DNA from: Ottelia alismoides
Lineage: Eukaryota; Streptophyta; Magnoliopsida; Alismatales; Hydrocharitaceae
NCBI GenBank assembly: GCA_037367405.1
Contig: JAZKJV010003374.1
Span: 162,811-226,810, forward strand
DNA length: 64,000 nt
Reading direction: 5' to 3'
The translations under genes were made by a program, and so were the position numbers. Position 1 is the first letter of the stretch; each line of letters begins with the position of its first letter. The notes beneath the pieces were generated by a model. The model ran no database searches, was not told the DNA's origin, and saw nothing but the letters and a program-made list of their open reading frames with translations. Shown here in pieces: positions 1 to 13,119 of this stretch.

Positions 1-632
1 ACCCAATTCATGTTATTTTATTCACTATGATAATTACATTTCTTATTTCATCTTTTTATATATATTTTTTCAATCCTTTAAGGATGTTTCTTCTATTTCT
101 TAAAGTTTCTTATTATTCTTTGCAATTTTCCCATTAAATTTTTTTTAAAATATGGAAAATTTTACTTCTGTCCAATCACATTTATAATTACAACTCTATC
201 CTTAGACTTAGTTTATATATATTAATATCTTTAGCTTTTTGAAAAACAACACTCATGCCCTTGGCAATTCAAAAACTCAAAAAAAATATCTAACAAATTC
301 GAAAAATTCCCACAAAATTCTTGTACGATCTTAATCATGTTTAGAATCTAATTACATAGGTTTCAATACATTATAGGGTTCCAAAAATAAAAAAAAAAGA
401 AAATTGTGATTTAATTCAAAATAATAACATCGAAAATACCTTCGTAGATATAATGTAAATTCATGTAAAATGTCTGAATTCTTGTGAATCGATTCTCTAC
501 TTGTCTTATGCTTTATTTGATAACTCTTGGCTTGCAGTTGAATAAAAATTATCTGAAATCCATCGATTTTCACGCATGCAGACAACGATACGAAAACTCA
601 CTTCTTAGCGTAAGGAAAATCACAATTTCATT
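1..632. other. AT-rich stretch, no gene seen
   Basis: Very AT-rich sequence with no convincing coding frame. It adjoins the copia scrap at 633-761 and may be more of the same decayed element, but I cannot align it to a domain. Confidence 0.4.
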
Positions 633-761
633 CTAAATAAAGCTTTTCTTCAATTTATAAACAAACTCGAGTTTATCTTTATCAACAAAACTTTGTGGTT
701 GTTTAACAAAAACTTCTTCTTTCAAATAACCATTAAGTATTGCACTTTTTACAACTGATAA
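633..761 (-). pseudogene. Ty1/copia reverse transcriptase fragment
   Basis: Read on the minus strand, this stretch gives a peptide with KSAILNGYLKEEVFVKQP, then VDKDKLEFVYKLKK, then a stop (TAG, complement of 633-635). The pattern K-S-A-[FI]-L-N-G-x-L-x-E-E-V-[FY]-V-x-Q-P and the later V-Y-[KR]-L-[KR]-K are the well-known core of copia-type reverse transcriptase, just before the usual YGLKQAPRAW block. That block is missing and the frame stops instead. Only about 43 codons are recognisable, with no protease, integrase or RNase H nearby, so this is a dead fragment. It is unrelated to the Ty3/gypsy-type elements that fill the rest of the window. Confidence 0.75.
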
Positions 762-1199
762 AGATGATTTTAAACAAAATTTGCTTTTCTTATTCTTCTT
801 TAAAGAGGATCTTGCAAAGATTAGATTTTAACATAGTCATGATCTGTAGACAAAAATAGTTAAATAAAGTTTAATCATACATGGTTGGCATATGCAAATA
901 CAACATCCTTTCGATAGTTCCCAACCAAATCTTCTATAATAATTTTGATACATCGATCCTTCATCTTGACCATTAGTCATCATTCTTTGTTTTCCATTTG
1001 ACAATAAATTATAGCTTTTATGATTCTTCGTTCATCCAGTTGAATTTCTTATTCTTCTTATGGTTTTCTCCAATCTTGATCTGCATTTGATGTTCTTTTG
1101 TTCCTCCAATGATCTTTATTTAGCCATACGTAACTTCTTTTTTGATTCTCTTGCTAAGGAAATCTCGTACATTTCCATGCATGATGTAGAACATCTTTT

Positions 1200-2900
1200 C
1201 TCGTCGGAGGTACCAGGAACACCTCTGCTCTGTCCTCCTCCTGGGAGAACTTCAACCACCACTGGGGTATTTTAACAAATTCATAAGATAGAGGACACCT
1301 GCCGGAGGCACCCGAAGCATTTTGAAGCACAAGAACATGATAGAGGAGGGAGATTTGGCTGGAGGAAGCTTGCCTTGCCGGAGCTTCCTCCACGTTCTTC
1401 CTTATCCTCCCTCTTGCCTGATAAAAAGGCCCACCCCAGTTTGCACGAAGACCTTGGATGACACTACGCCCTCGCCATTGATCTCCCCCAAATATCTAAT
1501 CTCATCCATCCATCGCAAAGAGGTATCAGTCGTTCCTGTTGCGACTCGTGGACAAGTGAAAATATCACCACCGTAGGATATGCGCTTTACGGGGGTATTT
1601 TGCATTCCTTCCCCATCAGTTTTTGTATTTTAGTATTAGTACTAAATCATTCATCGGGCCTTATATTATTTTTGTAATGTTTGCAAAAGGGCCCTCGAAC
1701 TAATTTTATTTGCAATCAAGTCCATGTCAGCTCACCTCGTGTGGTCCCTTATAAGGTGGGCATTTAGTGCTTGTACCCTGGAAACTTCTTGTATTTCAAT
1801 TGGGTCCAGAAACTTTTTATCCTCGTTATAAAATTTTGGAAAAATGTAGAAAGCGTTTATACGTTTATGTAATTTGCATTTATGCCCCTACCGTAACATT
1901 AAATTTCGTGTTTTCTCTATTTATTAAATATAGCAACTGTATGCCAAAAATCACTAAAAAATAGGTGTAGCTCTGATTGCATACACATTCATGTCATGAT
2001 TTTATTTTTACAATTTAGGAATGCTTAATATTTATTAAAAATAAAAAATAGCATAATTATTCTCGATTTACAGTTTAAAATACCAAGAAAATATAAAATA
2101 GTTTTGAAAAAATCTGAAAATTATATATATTGTGTTTGTTTATTTATTTTACAACTCCAGAAACCAAAAACCCTAAAACTAGAAAAAGGAAATACATAAA
2201 AGTTAAAAATCTCCAATATCCAATTTAAAACATAAAAAAATCCAAAAATAATTTTTGTTTTGTTTATCTATGAAAATAGATTTTAATTATTTTGGACCTA
2301 ATTTGCTATTTTTTATCTTCATTTCAATTTCATATATTTCTTAAATCCCTAATTTGGGGTAATTTTTTACTTTAAAAAATACAAAAATACGAAATTCTTG
2401 AAAATGTGCAAAAACATTTTCTCTATTGTATTTTTACTATTTTTATTAGTATTTATAATTAAATTTGCTAGCATTGTTTATATAATCTTATGTGGTCTAT
2501 ATTACTTATTTAAAAAAGAAATTAAAAATCTAAAATATAAAAAGAAAATAAAAATCCAGAAACTAAAAATATAAAAAAATATAAAAATAAAAGATAAAAA
2601 ATATATAATTAAAAACCCACAAAAATCATAATTTGGCTAAGTGTTTTAGAAGAGAAATTCTTGAGATTGATTATTCTATTTCTTCTTACTCTACACCTTT
2701 GTTTCCTGTGTTCGACCCCTACTTGCTTGTCACTATACACATTTCGTGGGGTATAATAAATTTTTTTCACAATTGTTTGCTTAATTTATTCTTTGTGTGG
2801 GTTAATTGTTGATTGGATGCAATTGTTGAGGAGTCCTCACAACGACTGAGTCCTCACCTTTTGAGGCTCGTTTTAGACCTCTCGACTTTTGCCTCCATCA
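1200..2900 (+). repeat. LTR of the window's LTR superfamily, 3' part, 5' boundary unresolved
   Basis: The organisation matches the plus-strand LTRs elsewhere in the window. A GC-richer block (about 1200-1600) has a TATA-like GATAAAAAGG at 1420-1429. It is followed by the degenerate TTTGCA/CCCCT repeat zone (about 1675-1900), AT-rich sequence, the TGTGTTCGACC motif at 2707-2717, and an end in CATCA at 2900. The stretch 2700-2830 resembles 27590-27730 of the P1 LTR. No primer site follows 2900, so this is a solo LTR or a remnant. The 5' start with the TGATGAAT dyad was not found, so its left edge may be truncated. Confidence 0.65.
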
Positions 2901-4925
2901 ATAGGTTATCACGGGCTAAACACGTGGAGGGAGAAGAGAAAAAATGAGAGTGCTCAAGATCGTTGGATTGAACGTGATCAGCCCAGATCAAGGTGCACTA
3001 GAAGACAAGAAGCACTAACTGGGCTTGGGCGGTGTTGATCAAGGCTTGGGTGGCTTTGACCAACAGGCTTAGGTGGCCAAATGGAAAACTAACACATGGC
3101 TACGTTGACTTTGATCATGCAAGGGACCAATACAAATAATGTAGATAAAAAATAGAAAATGGATTGAAATGCAAAAATGACCAATATGAAAAATGTTCAT
3201 CTAAATGCAATTTACAATGCATACGAACGACCTAAATGTAAACAGAATGAAATGTTCAAGATATGATTTTTTATGATATTTATGTATATAAAATATTAGA
3301 TTTTGTTTTATAATTTTTATTTTATTTTCTATAGATAAATAATGTATGAAAAAAATCAAATATGATGTAAAATAATGTAATAGACTCAAATGCATCTTTT
3401 TTTATATATGTTTGTGAATAAAAATTATTTAGAAAATGCATGGTATATACAGATGATTTAATCAGTCAGCTTAATTCAGAATCTGACTTTTTATTTATTC
3501 TGATTTTTTATTTTGATATTTATGTAATTAATTAGGTCGTGAACTAAAATAAGCAAAAGAAAAAGAAATAAATAAAAAAGAATTAAATATGTACTTGAAA
3601 TGATAGGCTGAAAAATCAATGAATAAGTACAATGCACAATTACAACTCCTGATTTTCACAAATGAACTCTGATTCTTTTGAATTTGATCTTGGTTTGTAG
3701 ATAGTTGAATGTACATTAATTCAAAAGTAAGTAAATTGTAATTTGGATAGTTTATGTGAGAGATATCGATGTTTGCAGCTTTTTGTCCTGAAATTAGAGT
3801 TTAGATTTATTTAAAAAATGTACAAGTGAGTAATTTGTAGGATTTTTCATTGATTAAAGTTAGTGATATGTACAAAATGAAGTCAATTTTGTGTTAATTG
3901 GAGTTAGCATGAATTAATTAGAAATGCTTTAAAGTTAGCGGAAATGTACACGTGAATATGAATGCAAAATGAAATGTTGATTTAGATAAAAAAATTTAAG
4001 TGCATGGAAGTTTATTTTGTGATATAAACATATTAATGAACCTAATTTATCGGTACGAAGATCGATTTTCAGCTAATTAAAGTGATGAATCACAGATTCA
4101 TTAGCTTCTACCTGAAAGTTAATCAAGTTAAAAAATAAATATGCAACTGAGCCATTATATGTCACTAATTGATCGAACTGTTAATTCAAACTGATCGGAC
4201 TAATTATGGAATCAACATGACATCATCATTTGTATCACCTCAAAAAATGTGATCAGGTTTAATTTACTGGTTGGACGACCATACATGTTTTTTGTATCGA
4301 AAAAATCGGACAATTCATTAGAGTAGCATGTTACAAATTATGGAGAAAATCAATAACGGACTTTACTTTTTAATTCAACATACAAATGAAAAAATTACGG
4401 CATCACGAGAGAGGAGAGAAATTTATTGTAACCATAGAGGATGCAATAAGATGTAATTTGTTCATAATGTGGATATCAATATCGATACAGCTAGAGAACT
4501 TAGCTAGGGAACTTCATATGCTAATAATGAATAGTATATATTCTTTTCATGTGTCTGATAATTTTATACGTTATTTCATCAATAAAAATACAATTGATGA
4601 CTAATATGTTTAGTAATTCAATTGACGGCCAGTCTGTTATAATAAAATACTAAAAATGAGTTGAAATCAGATAAGGATAGCCACCGGATATGGAAATATA
4701 AGATACAATAAAAATATATAAAACACCTAGGCATTTCCAAATATAAGTATGCTTGAAGAAATGCTCCCAAAATTTTGAAATAAACAAGTATAGTGTCATA
4801 TTTGATCATATAGATAATTTTACAAAGCATGATTAATAGGTATGCAACTGCCCCTATCATGCAAACAAACAATTAAGGTCCCTATCCACTAGACTATACA
4901 AAAACGATCAAAGAAATCACCTCGA
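2901..4925. other. AT-rich intergenic sequence, no gene seen
   Basis: About 2 kb with only short frames that look random. No TE domain, RNA gene or tandem repeat could be supported. Confidence 0.5.
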
Positions 4926-6731
4926 CTATAGGCAATAAGTTAGTTGAGAAGGCAACGATGGGGTTCCACTAGATAACGGGTAATTCTTGAAGTATGCAAT
5001 CACTCTAGCAGTTACTTGATCATGAAATTCTTCTTTTCTCTTCTCCTCTGCAGCCTTCAATTTTGAGTCTATCTCATGTTGTATTTCCTCACGAAGTTCT
5101 TGGTGAATTTCTTCCCTTCTTTTCTCATTCTCATCCTCCATTTTTTATCGGAGCTCTACCAATTTCATGTCAATTTCAACCTCAGAAGTAGATGTTGACC
5201 TACAACGACCTCTTCCTTTAGGTACATGTCCATATCCCCTACCAATGAGACAATCCGATCGTCCTTCATTGCCCAATACAACATTAACTATTTCAGCATC
5301 AGTAATGCCTCTTCCCTCTACATCAGCCTCGATACGCATTTCCTTCATTCTGATCTGTAAAATAAAATATTGTTGCGTATAAAGGTAAAGTATCTAACAA
5401 GTAAAAAAGATATTATTATAAAGCATCGATGCAACTTACATATGCTTGCCTTGCTTGAGGTGTTGACCAATACCCATGTCATCCTATAAGAGGGTCTAAT
5501 GGTGCCATTCCATGCTTATCAACACTAAACTTGGTCCTTAAGAATAATAGTATCTCCCCCACATGATTGGCCCTCAAGTTCATTATGAGACTAACATATA
5601 TAAAACATGTTTCAGTAAGTAAAATAAAAAATCTAAAGCTAATAAAATATAGTTAGATTACTCGTACAATCTCATTCTTCATGACAGCATATGACTTGGA
5701 ACTAGTAGTTGAGAGGTTCTTGACAAGTGTAATACGTGTATCCCTATTTGTTTGACATTTTTCCTAAAATAATCGTAATTAATAACTCGACATTAAAAAA
5801 TAAATATTATTGTACATGCTTACTTGATGTTTCGATTGATTTCGTATTTCAACTATTGTAATCCAGGGCTCTATTGACACATTTGATGGCCTCGCTGCAT
5901 CTCCAACTTTCTCCCATTCCTTCTTCAAGTTATGTCGATGCTCCTTAAGGTATTTTTCTAAACGACGGTTCACTGCTTCCTTGACCCTCACATCAACATC
6001 GAACCTAGTGATATCGATGAAGTTCTATTAAAAAGTATTTATTCATCAAAAATATATTATGAAATTCTAAAGAACAACAATTAAACATTGATTCTTTCAT
6101 GCGCCGACCGAAGTTCTGCATCTATTAGACTTCTAAAATCTGGTACTAGTGGAACATCCTCTCTTGCAGCTTTACCACAAATCAATTGTAGAGCACTAGC
6201 TTGCTTGGCATCTAATGGTCTTCCTTCATCTAAGTCAATTATTACAATAGGTCTATGCCCAGTTGCCATTGCATGCTTCGCCAGTGTTACTCCTCTCGAT
6301 TTTCCCGTACGACACACTTGTATGTAATTTATCACAACTAGTTATAGAGGTATTTGAAACCATAAATTATTAATAATAAAATAGTTACCTGCTTTTATGG
6401 AAGTAGAGGGTATTTCTTGCAAGTCCAACGGAGCAGTACACTGTGTCTGTCTCAATATGACATGTGGTTGTCCATTCAAAAGCGTAGTCGGTTCCAATTG
6501 GTTGCTCCGGTTCCTATGTGTTGGAGGATTATACTCGGATACATGTGGAGGTATTGGTTGGGAGTCCACTGGAGCACTACTTTGTGCTTGATGTTGACGT
6601 TCAGATACTTGTGGTGGTGTTTGTTGTGCGTGAGGTTGACTTCTTTGTTGTTTGTAAATTCCTGAATCAGGTTGACTACTTTGACCATACACTTTCCGCT
6701 TATTCTTTCCAAATGTGAATGGTCCAACCAT
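4926..6731 (-). pseudogene. CACTA (En/Spm) Transposase_24-type gene, decayed
   Basis: The minus strand carries a spliced gene of the plant Transposase_24 (Ptta/En/Spm) family. Proposed exons with GT-AG borders: 6731-6389 (Q/P/S-rich N-terminus beginning MVGPFTFGKNKRK), 6316-6087 (CRTGKSRGVTLAKHAMATGHRPIV), 6024-5824 (FIDITRFDVDVRVKEAVNRR then EHRHNLKKEWEKVG), 5763-5668 (EKCQTNRDTRITLVKN then KSYAVMKNEI), 5590-5440, and 5354-4926 (DAEIVNVVLGNEGRSDCLIG then a charged coiled coil rich in E and K). The order 'RVKEAVNRRL ... HR..LKKEW ... KS[FY]A ... VLGNE.R' is the family hallmark. It is broken: exon 5 needs a frameshift and has an in-frame TGA, and a TAA precedes the last MEDENEKRREE segment. 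These proteins help or regulate CACTA transposition. No DDE transposase (TNPD) is present, so the element was deleted or extends outside the window. Confidence 0.8.
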
Positions 6732-6848
6732 ACACATAATAAACCCGAATATCTGCAAGAAATATCTGTCCAACATCTTTACATTAGACATAAGAAAAAA
6801 ATGATGGAAGAAGTATGAACTGTAGTTAAGAAAGTTGAAAATTCGCAC

Positions 6849-8182
6849 ATCTTAACACATAGGCATCCACTAGTGAATCTATAATCGAGACTTGATAACA
6901 TGTCAAAGGTTAAGGTGTAACTTATTCCGAACATGGAATGATGCTACACATGAGAATGAATTGACACTGATTCAAGATCGTACATAACAATGATTCCATA
7001 TCTAGATGTTGGAATGCAGACCTCTAAAAAATCTGGAGAGTTCAATGAACACTCAGAACCATTGCACAAGCCTTTACATGTTACTGTCAAACATATGACT
7101 CTTGTGAGTAAATACTCTATCAATCTCTTAACGGCTATATCAAATCCAGAGAGTTGTCCATCCTTCTATTGTTTTCATGGACGAGTGTGCCTCTCGTTTG
7201 AGTGACAACTCTGTAGCCACTTTCATGAGATCAAGATGCAATTTTCTCAACACTAGATAAATAATTATTTGCACCATTCATCATCCTAGTATTGACATTA
7301 TGGAATAATATGATGAGGTTTCCTCCTTTAACTCTTATAAAAAGAATTTATGTAATACACTATATGTATGCTCCTTTCATATGAAAAATGTTATTTAGAT
7401 AATATAATACTTGACAAATGCCCAATTAGATGCATTGTTGATGCAAGTGGAAGCCAAACTTTAGCGTGATATCCCTTTCTCAATCCGATTGTACCCATTT
7501 TTTGCCCCATTCAATGTGTCCCCATGAATATATCCCACAGGATGACATGAATAATATATACCCTTGGTTACTCATCTATGAAATGATGCATGTCGAAGCC
7601 AAATATAAATTGAAGATTTGTTTTCTTGCAGCAATCATTGGATTTTCATTGTTAACTTATTGTACATGTCATATATTTGGTTAATTCTTTTAACACAGAA
7701 CAGGACACCCTATATTAATAGTGTCTATTTCAGTGGCTAGCAGTTGTGGGATACGAAATCTCTCGCCTCATCTTCCCTTATTCAAAATCATGGCTCCATT
7801 ACTGACCTCCTCCTCGCTAAAGGTACGTCGTAATTACTTCCTCCTCTCGTACTCCCATCGCCAATGAGCACCGATCGACATGATCTTCATCGTCAACAGT
7901 CGTTGTTTTAATCCGATACAACTTTATAATAACCGCACCTCCCCTCAAACCCCAAACAACCATGATCCATTGTGTCGACAATGACGGCGATATGCACGTA
8001 ATGAAGAAACCCCCTCCCCTCCCCCAAGCCCTAGAAAATTATGTAACTGCATACATGCATGTAAAGAAGAGAAAGCTCGTAGGTCTCACCTCTGTCGTCC
8101 GGCAAAGAGGTTGTCGACGGACACGATTTTGTTGGAGGATGAGGGACAACCGCCCAAATGGGAGAGGTTCTATTCAGTCGTC
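6849..8182. other. Presumed 5' side of the CACTA relic, no gene seen
   Basis: This lies upstream of the minus-strand Transposase_24 gene and ends at the M2 insertion point. With M2 removed it would join 56525-56838, giving about 1.6 kb between the gene start and the CACTA terminus. No coding frame is supported. Confidence 0.45.
8178..8182. repeat. Probable left target site duplication of M2 (TCGTC)
   Basis: The five bases left of the M2 3' LTR are TCGTC, and those right of its 5' LTR (56525-56529) are CCGTT. They differ at two positions, both C/T, as expected if an original CCGTC lost one C on each side by deamination. This is weaker than the perfect duplications of M1, P1 and S1. Confidence 0.45.
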
Positions 8183-11100
8183 TGATGAGCCTAATAACCG
8201 AGAGACCAAGAGAGATAGGTATCAAGGGTCGTTGCGACCTCAATCTCTCGAGTCGGACTCAACAAGAAAACAAGACCACCAAATCAATAAATCAGTCAAT
8301 AAAGCCAAATAGCGGTCTCGCTATTTTATTTAATCTGGTATAGCGACTAGAGTCGAACTCAAGGAGCACGGATTGGCTTAAAAAGCCTACGAAGTAGTCA
8401 GAAAATCAAATGAAAAGGAGAAAATGTTTTTGGTGGATTTTATGGGTTTTTAAATTTTTTGTGATTTTAATTCTGGAGAAAATATAAAAAAGCCAAAAGG
8501 TCACAATTAACTAATTATTTAACAACACAAACCAAGTCAGAAAATTGAAATAAAAATATTTTTGGATATTATAATTTTTAAATATTTTTGGTAATTTTCT
8601 TAGATTTTTATGATTTTTAGTTGATTTTATAAAAATAAAATAAAACTGAAAGTGGAAATTACAGTGCAGCCAAGTTTGAAAGGCTATTTAAAAATATAAA
8701 AATAGCTCTAAAAGTCTGGAGATAAATTTTTGAAAAATTACAAATAAAATCCTAAATACATAAGAAGAAATTGCATTTTTTGAATTTTTAGAATTTCTAA
8801 CGATTTTTATAAGGCTTTTAGGATTTTTCAATTTTTAGGGTTTTTTAAGTCCAGATACAACAAAATTTGGATAGAAGCAACAAGACACAAAAATAAACAC
8901 ACCATAATTTTTTTAGAGTTTTTGGAGAGTTTTAATATTTTTAGTTGATTTTTAAATGTAGAGAGTAGCAAAAATAGCGGTTTTTAAATTTTTAAAAATA
9001 TAAACTAAAAATAAAAATGTCCCAAAAAAACATTGAAATTTTTACACAGTGGCAAAGGCCACGTGTCCAAATTTCAAGAGAATTGGAGTTGATTTGATAT
9101 TTTATTCAACCAATAAAATAGGCATAACACACAGGGACCTAGATGTAAAGAAAATAAGTTTTAAGGGCTTAAATGTAACATGCACTAAAAAGATAGGGAG
9201 CACAATGCAATTTTCATATCAAATTTGGTACATGTTCTAGTCTAGCACGCACAGGGGCATAAATGCAAATATTGAAACTAAACTTTCAAACCATAACATT
9301 CATTAAACCCGAGCTCATACATGCAAATATCCCAAAAAAATACATGTCGAAGTACATTCTCCACAAACAGAGGGGCTAAAATGCAAAATCTGAAAATCTA
9401 AGGTCCAAAGTGCAATTTATCCAAATTAAAAACAACTACGGACAATATTTACAGGATTGAAACGTAAATGCTAAAGCGGAAAGGACCTGAGTGAAATTTA
9501 CCCCTTTATTTCATATCTGTCGGTCGAGGGGGCTTCGCTTGAGATCCAACGGTGGAGATCGGGTGACACCCCTTCGACGATCGACGCTCTGGATAAGATC
9601 CTCAGATGGATCGGATGGCGGGGGACTCTCTGCAGGTGGATGGTTGAGATCGACCTGGAATAAGAGCTCGATCCGACGGCTGGGGAGGGTCCTGGATGAA
9701 AACTTCGCTGGCGAAGTTCGTCTGGCCACTGTGCGCGCTAGGGGACTCCTCCGAGGCTGCTGGGATGGGGAAAAGAAAGCTAATAGCATCCCGCAGCTGA
9801 TTAGATGCTCCGATGAGGCCAGGAGGTCCCGGAGGACCACGGTGATGTCAAGGAACATGGAGCTCTGTGCTTCAGTCGTCAGGCCTCCAGATGAGGCTCA
9901 TTTGCCTTCAATCCTGCATAGAACGAACACTGGGTCGAGGGCAAAGTGCCTCGACCTGGTTACGAGCGAGGGGGCGATCAGGGGAGGCGAAGCGGAGATC
10001 TCCGGCGAGCAACGGCGGAGGAGAGTCGATACCAGATTCCAAGGCGAACCAGGGGGAGTGACTGGGTGAAAAAGGTGAGGAGGAGTCTCGCTATGGTGAA
10101 GGTGCGGTCGTAAGGAGAAATGGATGATCGGAACGCACCGGAATGGGCGGTGAAGGTCGATGGACGGAATTTGAAAAATCGAAATCTACGGCAAGCTAGG
10201 TGCTATCTAATCTACCTGATGGTCGAAGAAGTCTGTGCTGGAGGTGTTGGTCCTCCTAGGGTCCTCGCCTCGATGGAGCGACGTCTCCAGAGGCTCAAGC
10301 TCGCCGGTGGCGGAGCACGGCGACGTGACTCATCGGATCTGGGGCTAAAGCTCCTCGGTCCGCGCTGCAACAGTCCCTCATGCTCGTTGTCACTCAAGGC
10401 GAAGGAATGGAGTTCCTGGGAGCCGAAGGCAATGACCGGAGATAAGTGAAAAAGGCGGCTCCATGTGAACTTATACTCGAGGAGGTTCGACAACGGTGGG
10501 GATCGGGCGCGCATTCCAAGGATCGGACCCCTGAGAAGGATGACGGGCGTGAACCACAGATCTGCCCTCGACAATCGGAGTCCAGGGTTTGAGAAGATGG
10601 TGATCGGATTGCAACGCGAAGATTTGGAGAAATCGAGTCAAAAACGAGTCCGAGTGAGAAGTGTTCCGGGGGGCAGTTGACCGGGGGTCAACGTTCCCCC
10701 TTGGACCAATCAGAATTTAGGGATTAAAAATTATTTATAAATTTAATTAAAAATAAAAAATGATTTTATTTAAAAATATTTATAAAATGAAAAATGTTTG
10801 TTATTTTTCAAATTGTTTTAGTAATTTTTATTTATGTTTTTGAAAAATAAATTATGTTTTACACATAATATAATATTATATACAACTAAAAATACCTATG
10901 TATTTTCAATTTTTATTTTTATTAGTTTATTTTTGTACAATTACCCCAATTTTATATTTTATTTAGTTACAACATAAAATTTGGGATATAAAATATTTTT
11001 TATTTTATTTTTATTAATTATTTACAAGGGTGAAATAAATAGGTCTAGGTACATATATACATGGTATGTACAATATGAAGAGAGAGAAATTTTATTTCTT

Positions 11101-11521
11101 TTTGTTTTTATTTTATTTTCTTATTTTTATGTTATTTTTATAAATATATACAAGCTATGAGAAATGCATTTTTTTATCTTATGAAAATAAAATATATACA
11201 CCAAGAAGGAAATGTTATATACACCAAGAAGGAAATGTGCATAACGATGAATGGCCATATCTCTCTCTACTTATTTTATTTGGCGATCAGGCCCATATTG
11301 GACCCTCTCTTGGGTTCAGGTCTCTCAATATTTATTCTAAATATTTTTCTTTTTTCTTTATTTCTTTATTCTTTTATTTTGCACAAAAATATGCTAATTA
11401 TTGCTATTTACACAAAGCATGTGGTTTGATAATTTATTATATTTACAAGTACCTACATGGTATTTTGCAAAGATTTTTAGCTAAAATAAAAGAATAAAGA
11501 GTGATGAATGAGGATTCATCA
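8183..11521 (-). repeat. M2 3' LTR (about 3.34 kb)
   Basis: In element sense it begins at 11521 with TGATGAAT-cctc-ATTCATCA and ends at 8183 with GGCTCATCA. In sense order it has an AT-rich start, the inverted W-box pair at 10676-10692, a GC-rich body (about 9520-10670), the TTTGCA/CCCCT repeat zone (about 9050-9480), AT-rich sequence, and the GTTCGA motif at 8351-8370. The frames of 60 to 190 codons in the GC-rich body are open on both strands and are not shared as a reading frame with sister LTRs, so I do not call genes there. Confidence 0.85.
10676..10692. promoter_or_regulatory. Inverted W-box pair in the M2 3' LTR
   Basis: GTTGACC-ggg-GGTCAAC is a perfect 7-bp inverted repeat holding two TTGAC W-box cores, the class of site bound by WRKY factors. 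It lies at the upstream edge of the GC-rich body and recurs at the same place in M1, P1 and N1. Confidence 0.6.
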
Positions 11522-11535
11522 CCCCCTATACTTTA
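11522..11535 (-). other. M2 polypurine tract
   Basis: In element sense, AAAGTATAGGGGG directly abuts the 3' LTR start (TGATGAAT at 11521). This is the expected plus-strand primer of LTR retrotransposons. P1 has the closely similar AAGTATAGGGGGA at 33777-33789. Confidence 0.8.
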
Positions 11536-13119
11536 CTTTTGCTAGTCCCTTAGCAAACACTTATTTGAAAAGGAAGTGAAAAAGAGAAATAAAAAGAAAA
11601 GGAAGGGAAATCAAGGTTGATTACTAAACTTTCCTTCAATAAATTGAAATATGGAGCTCAGTCAGACCTTTGGATTATTGATTTATCGGAACCTTATTTG
11701 GACTTAAACTTAAAACTTAACAACCTCTAAGTTCCACCAATCTATGGTCAAGACTCCTCAATAAACCAGATCAGAACAAGTCTACATACACAAACTCTAA
11801 CGACCATGAATCTTTCCTTGTACTGTGTGAGTGATATGTAGCTCCCCACCTCAGAAATGACAAAGCAACAACCCCCCTTAACAAGGTAACTCTAATGCCT
11901 CAGTCTAGCAACTCTTTCCTCGAGGAGCGGGGTATTCCCTTCTAAGTTCAAGTACAACCGGCTCAAGAAGAGGGGGAAGAAGAGAATGGACCATGACCAG
12001 TGTAGCCATGTATCCTTGGGAGCCCAACCAGTGTAGTTGAGTCACCCGCTGCAAGCTTCATGAGATGGTCATGTGTAACATAAGCTTTGCTTTATTTGAC
12101 TATGTACACTCCGGTAGGTAATTTATTTTCAATTAGACCCACCACTTTTTTGGAGCTTTTCTTTCTTTGCACTTTTTTTTGAAGTGCATATGTACAACAT
12201 ATCTACATGGTGCATCATATATACATAAGGAGTTTTTCCTCATGAGCCAGTAGACTATCCCTCTTTTGAAGCTTTATTGCAACCCACAACTCCTATCTTT
12301 AGACTTCATCACCACCAGACCAAGTTGAGACGCACTTCCTTCATTATAAGAAGAAGAGAGGTTCCGCCTAGAATAACTACCATCATATGCTACCCCAAGC
12401 CAAAGGAAACTGCCTCCTCACCACCTCGTCCGTGGAGAGCTATGTGTAAAGTGCAGGTGCAAGTAAAGCCATTGTCTCTGAGAGTCATGTGTGCGTTGTT
12501 AAGTGCTCTACTTAGTCTCATCAAGATGACATATTCTCATAGCTTAGTGGACTCAAAGAATTAAGTCCCAAATGGACCTGAAAAGTCTTAATCCTAAGCC
12601 TTATAAGGTTCCTCTTAGAATTAGGTGGATTAAGGTCTTAACCAGGCTCCATTTTTCAATTTAATTCCAGGCCAGTTTAAATGTCAACTATGATTTGGAA
12701 AAAATATACAAATATTTATAAATATACATATTTTTACAAGATTTTTGAAAATATGCAAATTTTTTGAAAAATGTTTGAAAACATGAATGTATGCATGAAT
12801 GTGATGTTTTGCAAAATATTTACACACATTTACACAAGGTTTTTGCAAACTTTTTGCTTTTCAAACATTTTACAAAAATTTTGTACTATATACATAATTT
12901 TGCTGTCAAAATATATACAAACTATTTACACAAATCATTTTTTTACAATCATTTGTACAAAAATAATTTTTATAAATAGCTATGTATGTGCAAAAAGAAA
13001 TTTATGTACAAGGAAAATTTTTTAATTTTTTATGGATTTTTAGCCATTTTATTTATTAACACACTCACACAAAGTACGAGTTATGGCTAAAGTATATATG
13101 AAATATATACGACACCCCC
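11536..13119 (-). other. M2 3' non-coding region
   Basis: AT-rich sequence between the hairpin array and the polypurine tract, with no supported ORF. It aligns in reverse complement with 31840-33776 of P1 and with 19845-21240 of M1, for example the tract around 12240-12300, 20340-20400 and 33060-33110. Confidence 0.7.

Noticed and set aside
1060..1605. Frames of 65 to 84 codons around a TATA-like box at 1420 as a host gene
   Set aside because: Short, overlapping on both strands, and located in the GC-richer body of an LTR of the same architecture as the others.
2901..2905. ATAGG as target duplication of the left LTR
   Set aside because: ATAGG also ends at 360, but no LTR start (TGATGAAT dyad) follows it, so the match is probably chance.
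9491..10680. Long open frames on both strands in the GC-rich part of LTRs (also 17060-18440, 36900-38060, 43480-44840, 50870-52030, 53050-54750, 63050-64000)
   Set aside because: GC-rich low-complexity sequence is open in several frames at once, has no recognisable domain, and the frames are not kept between sister LTRs.
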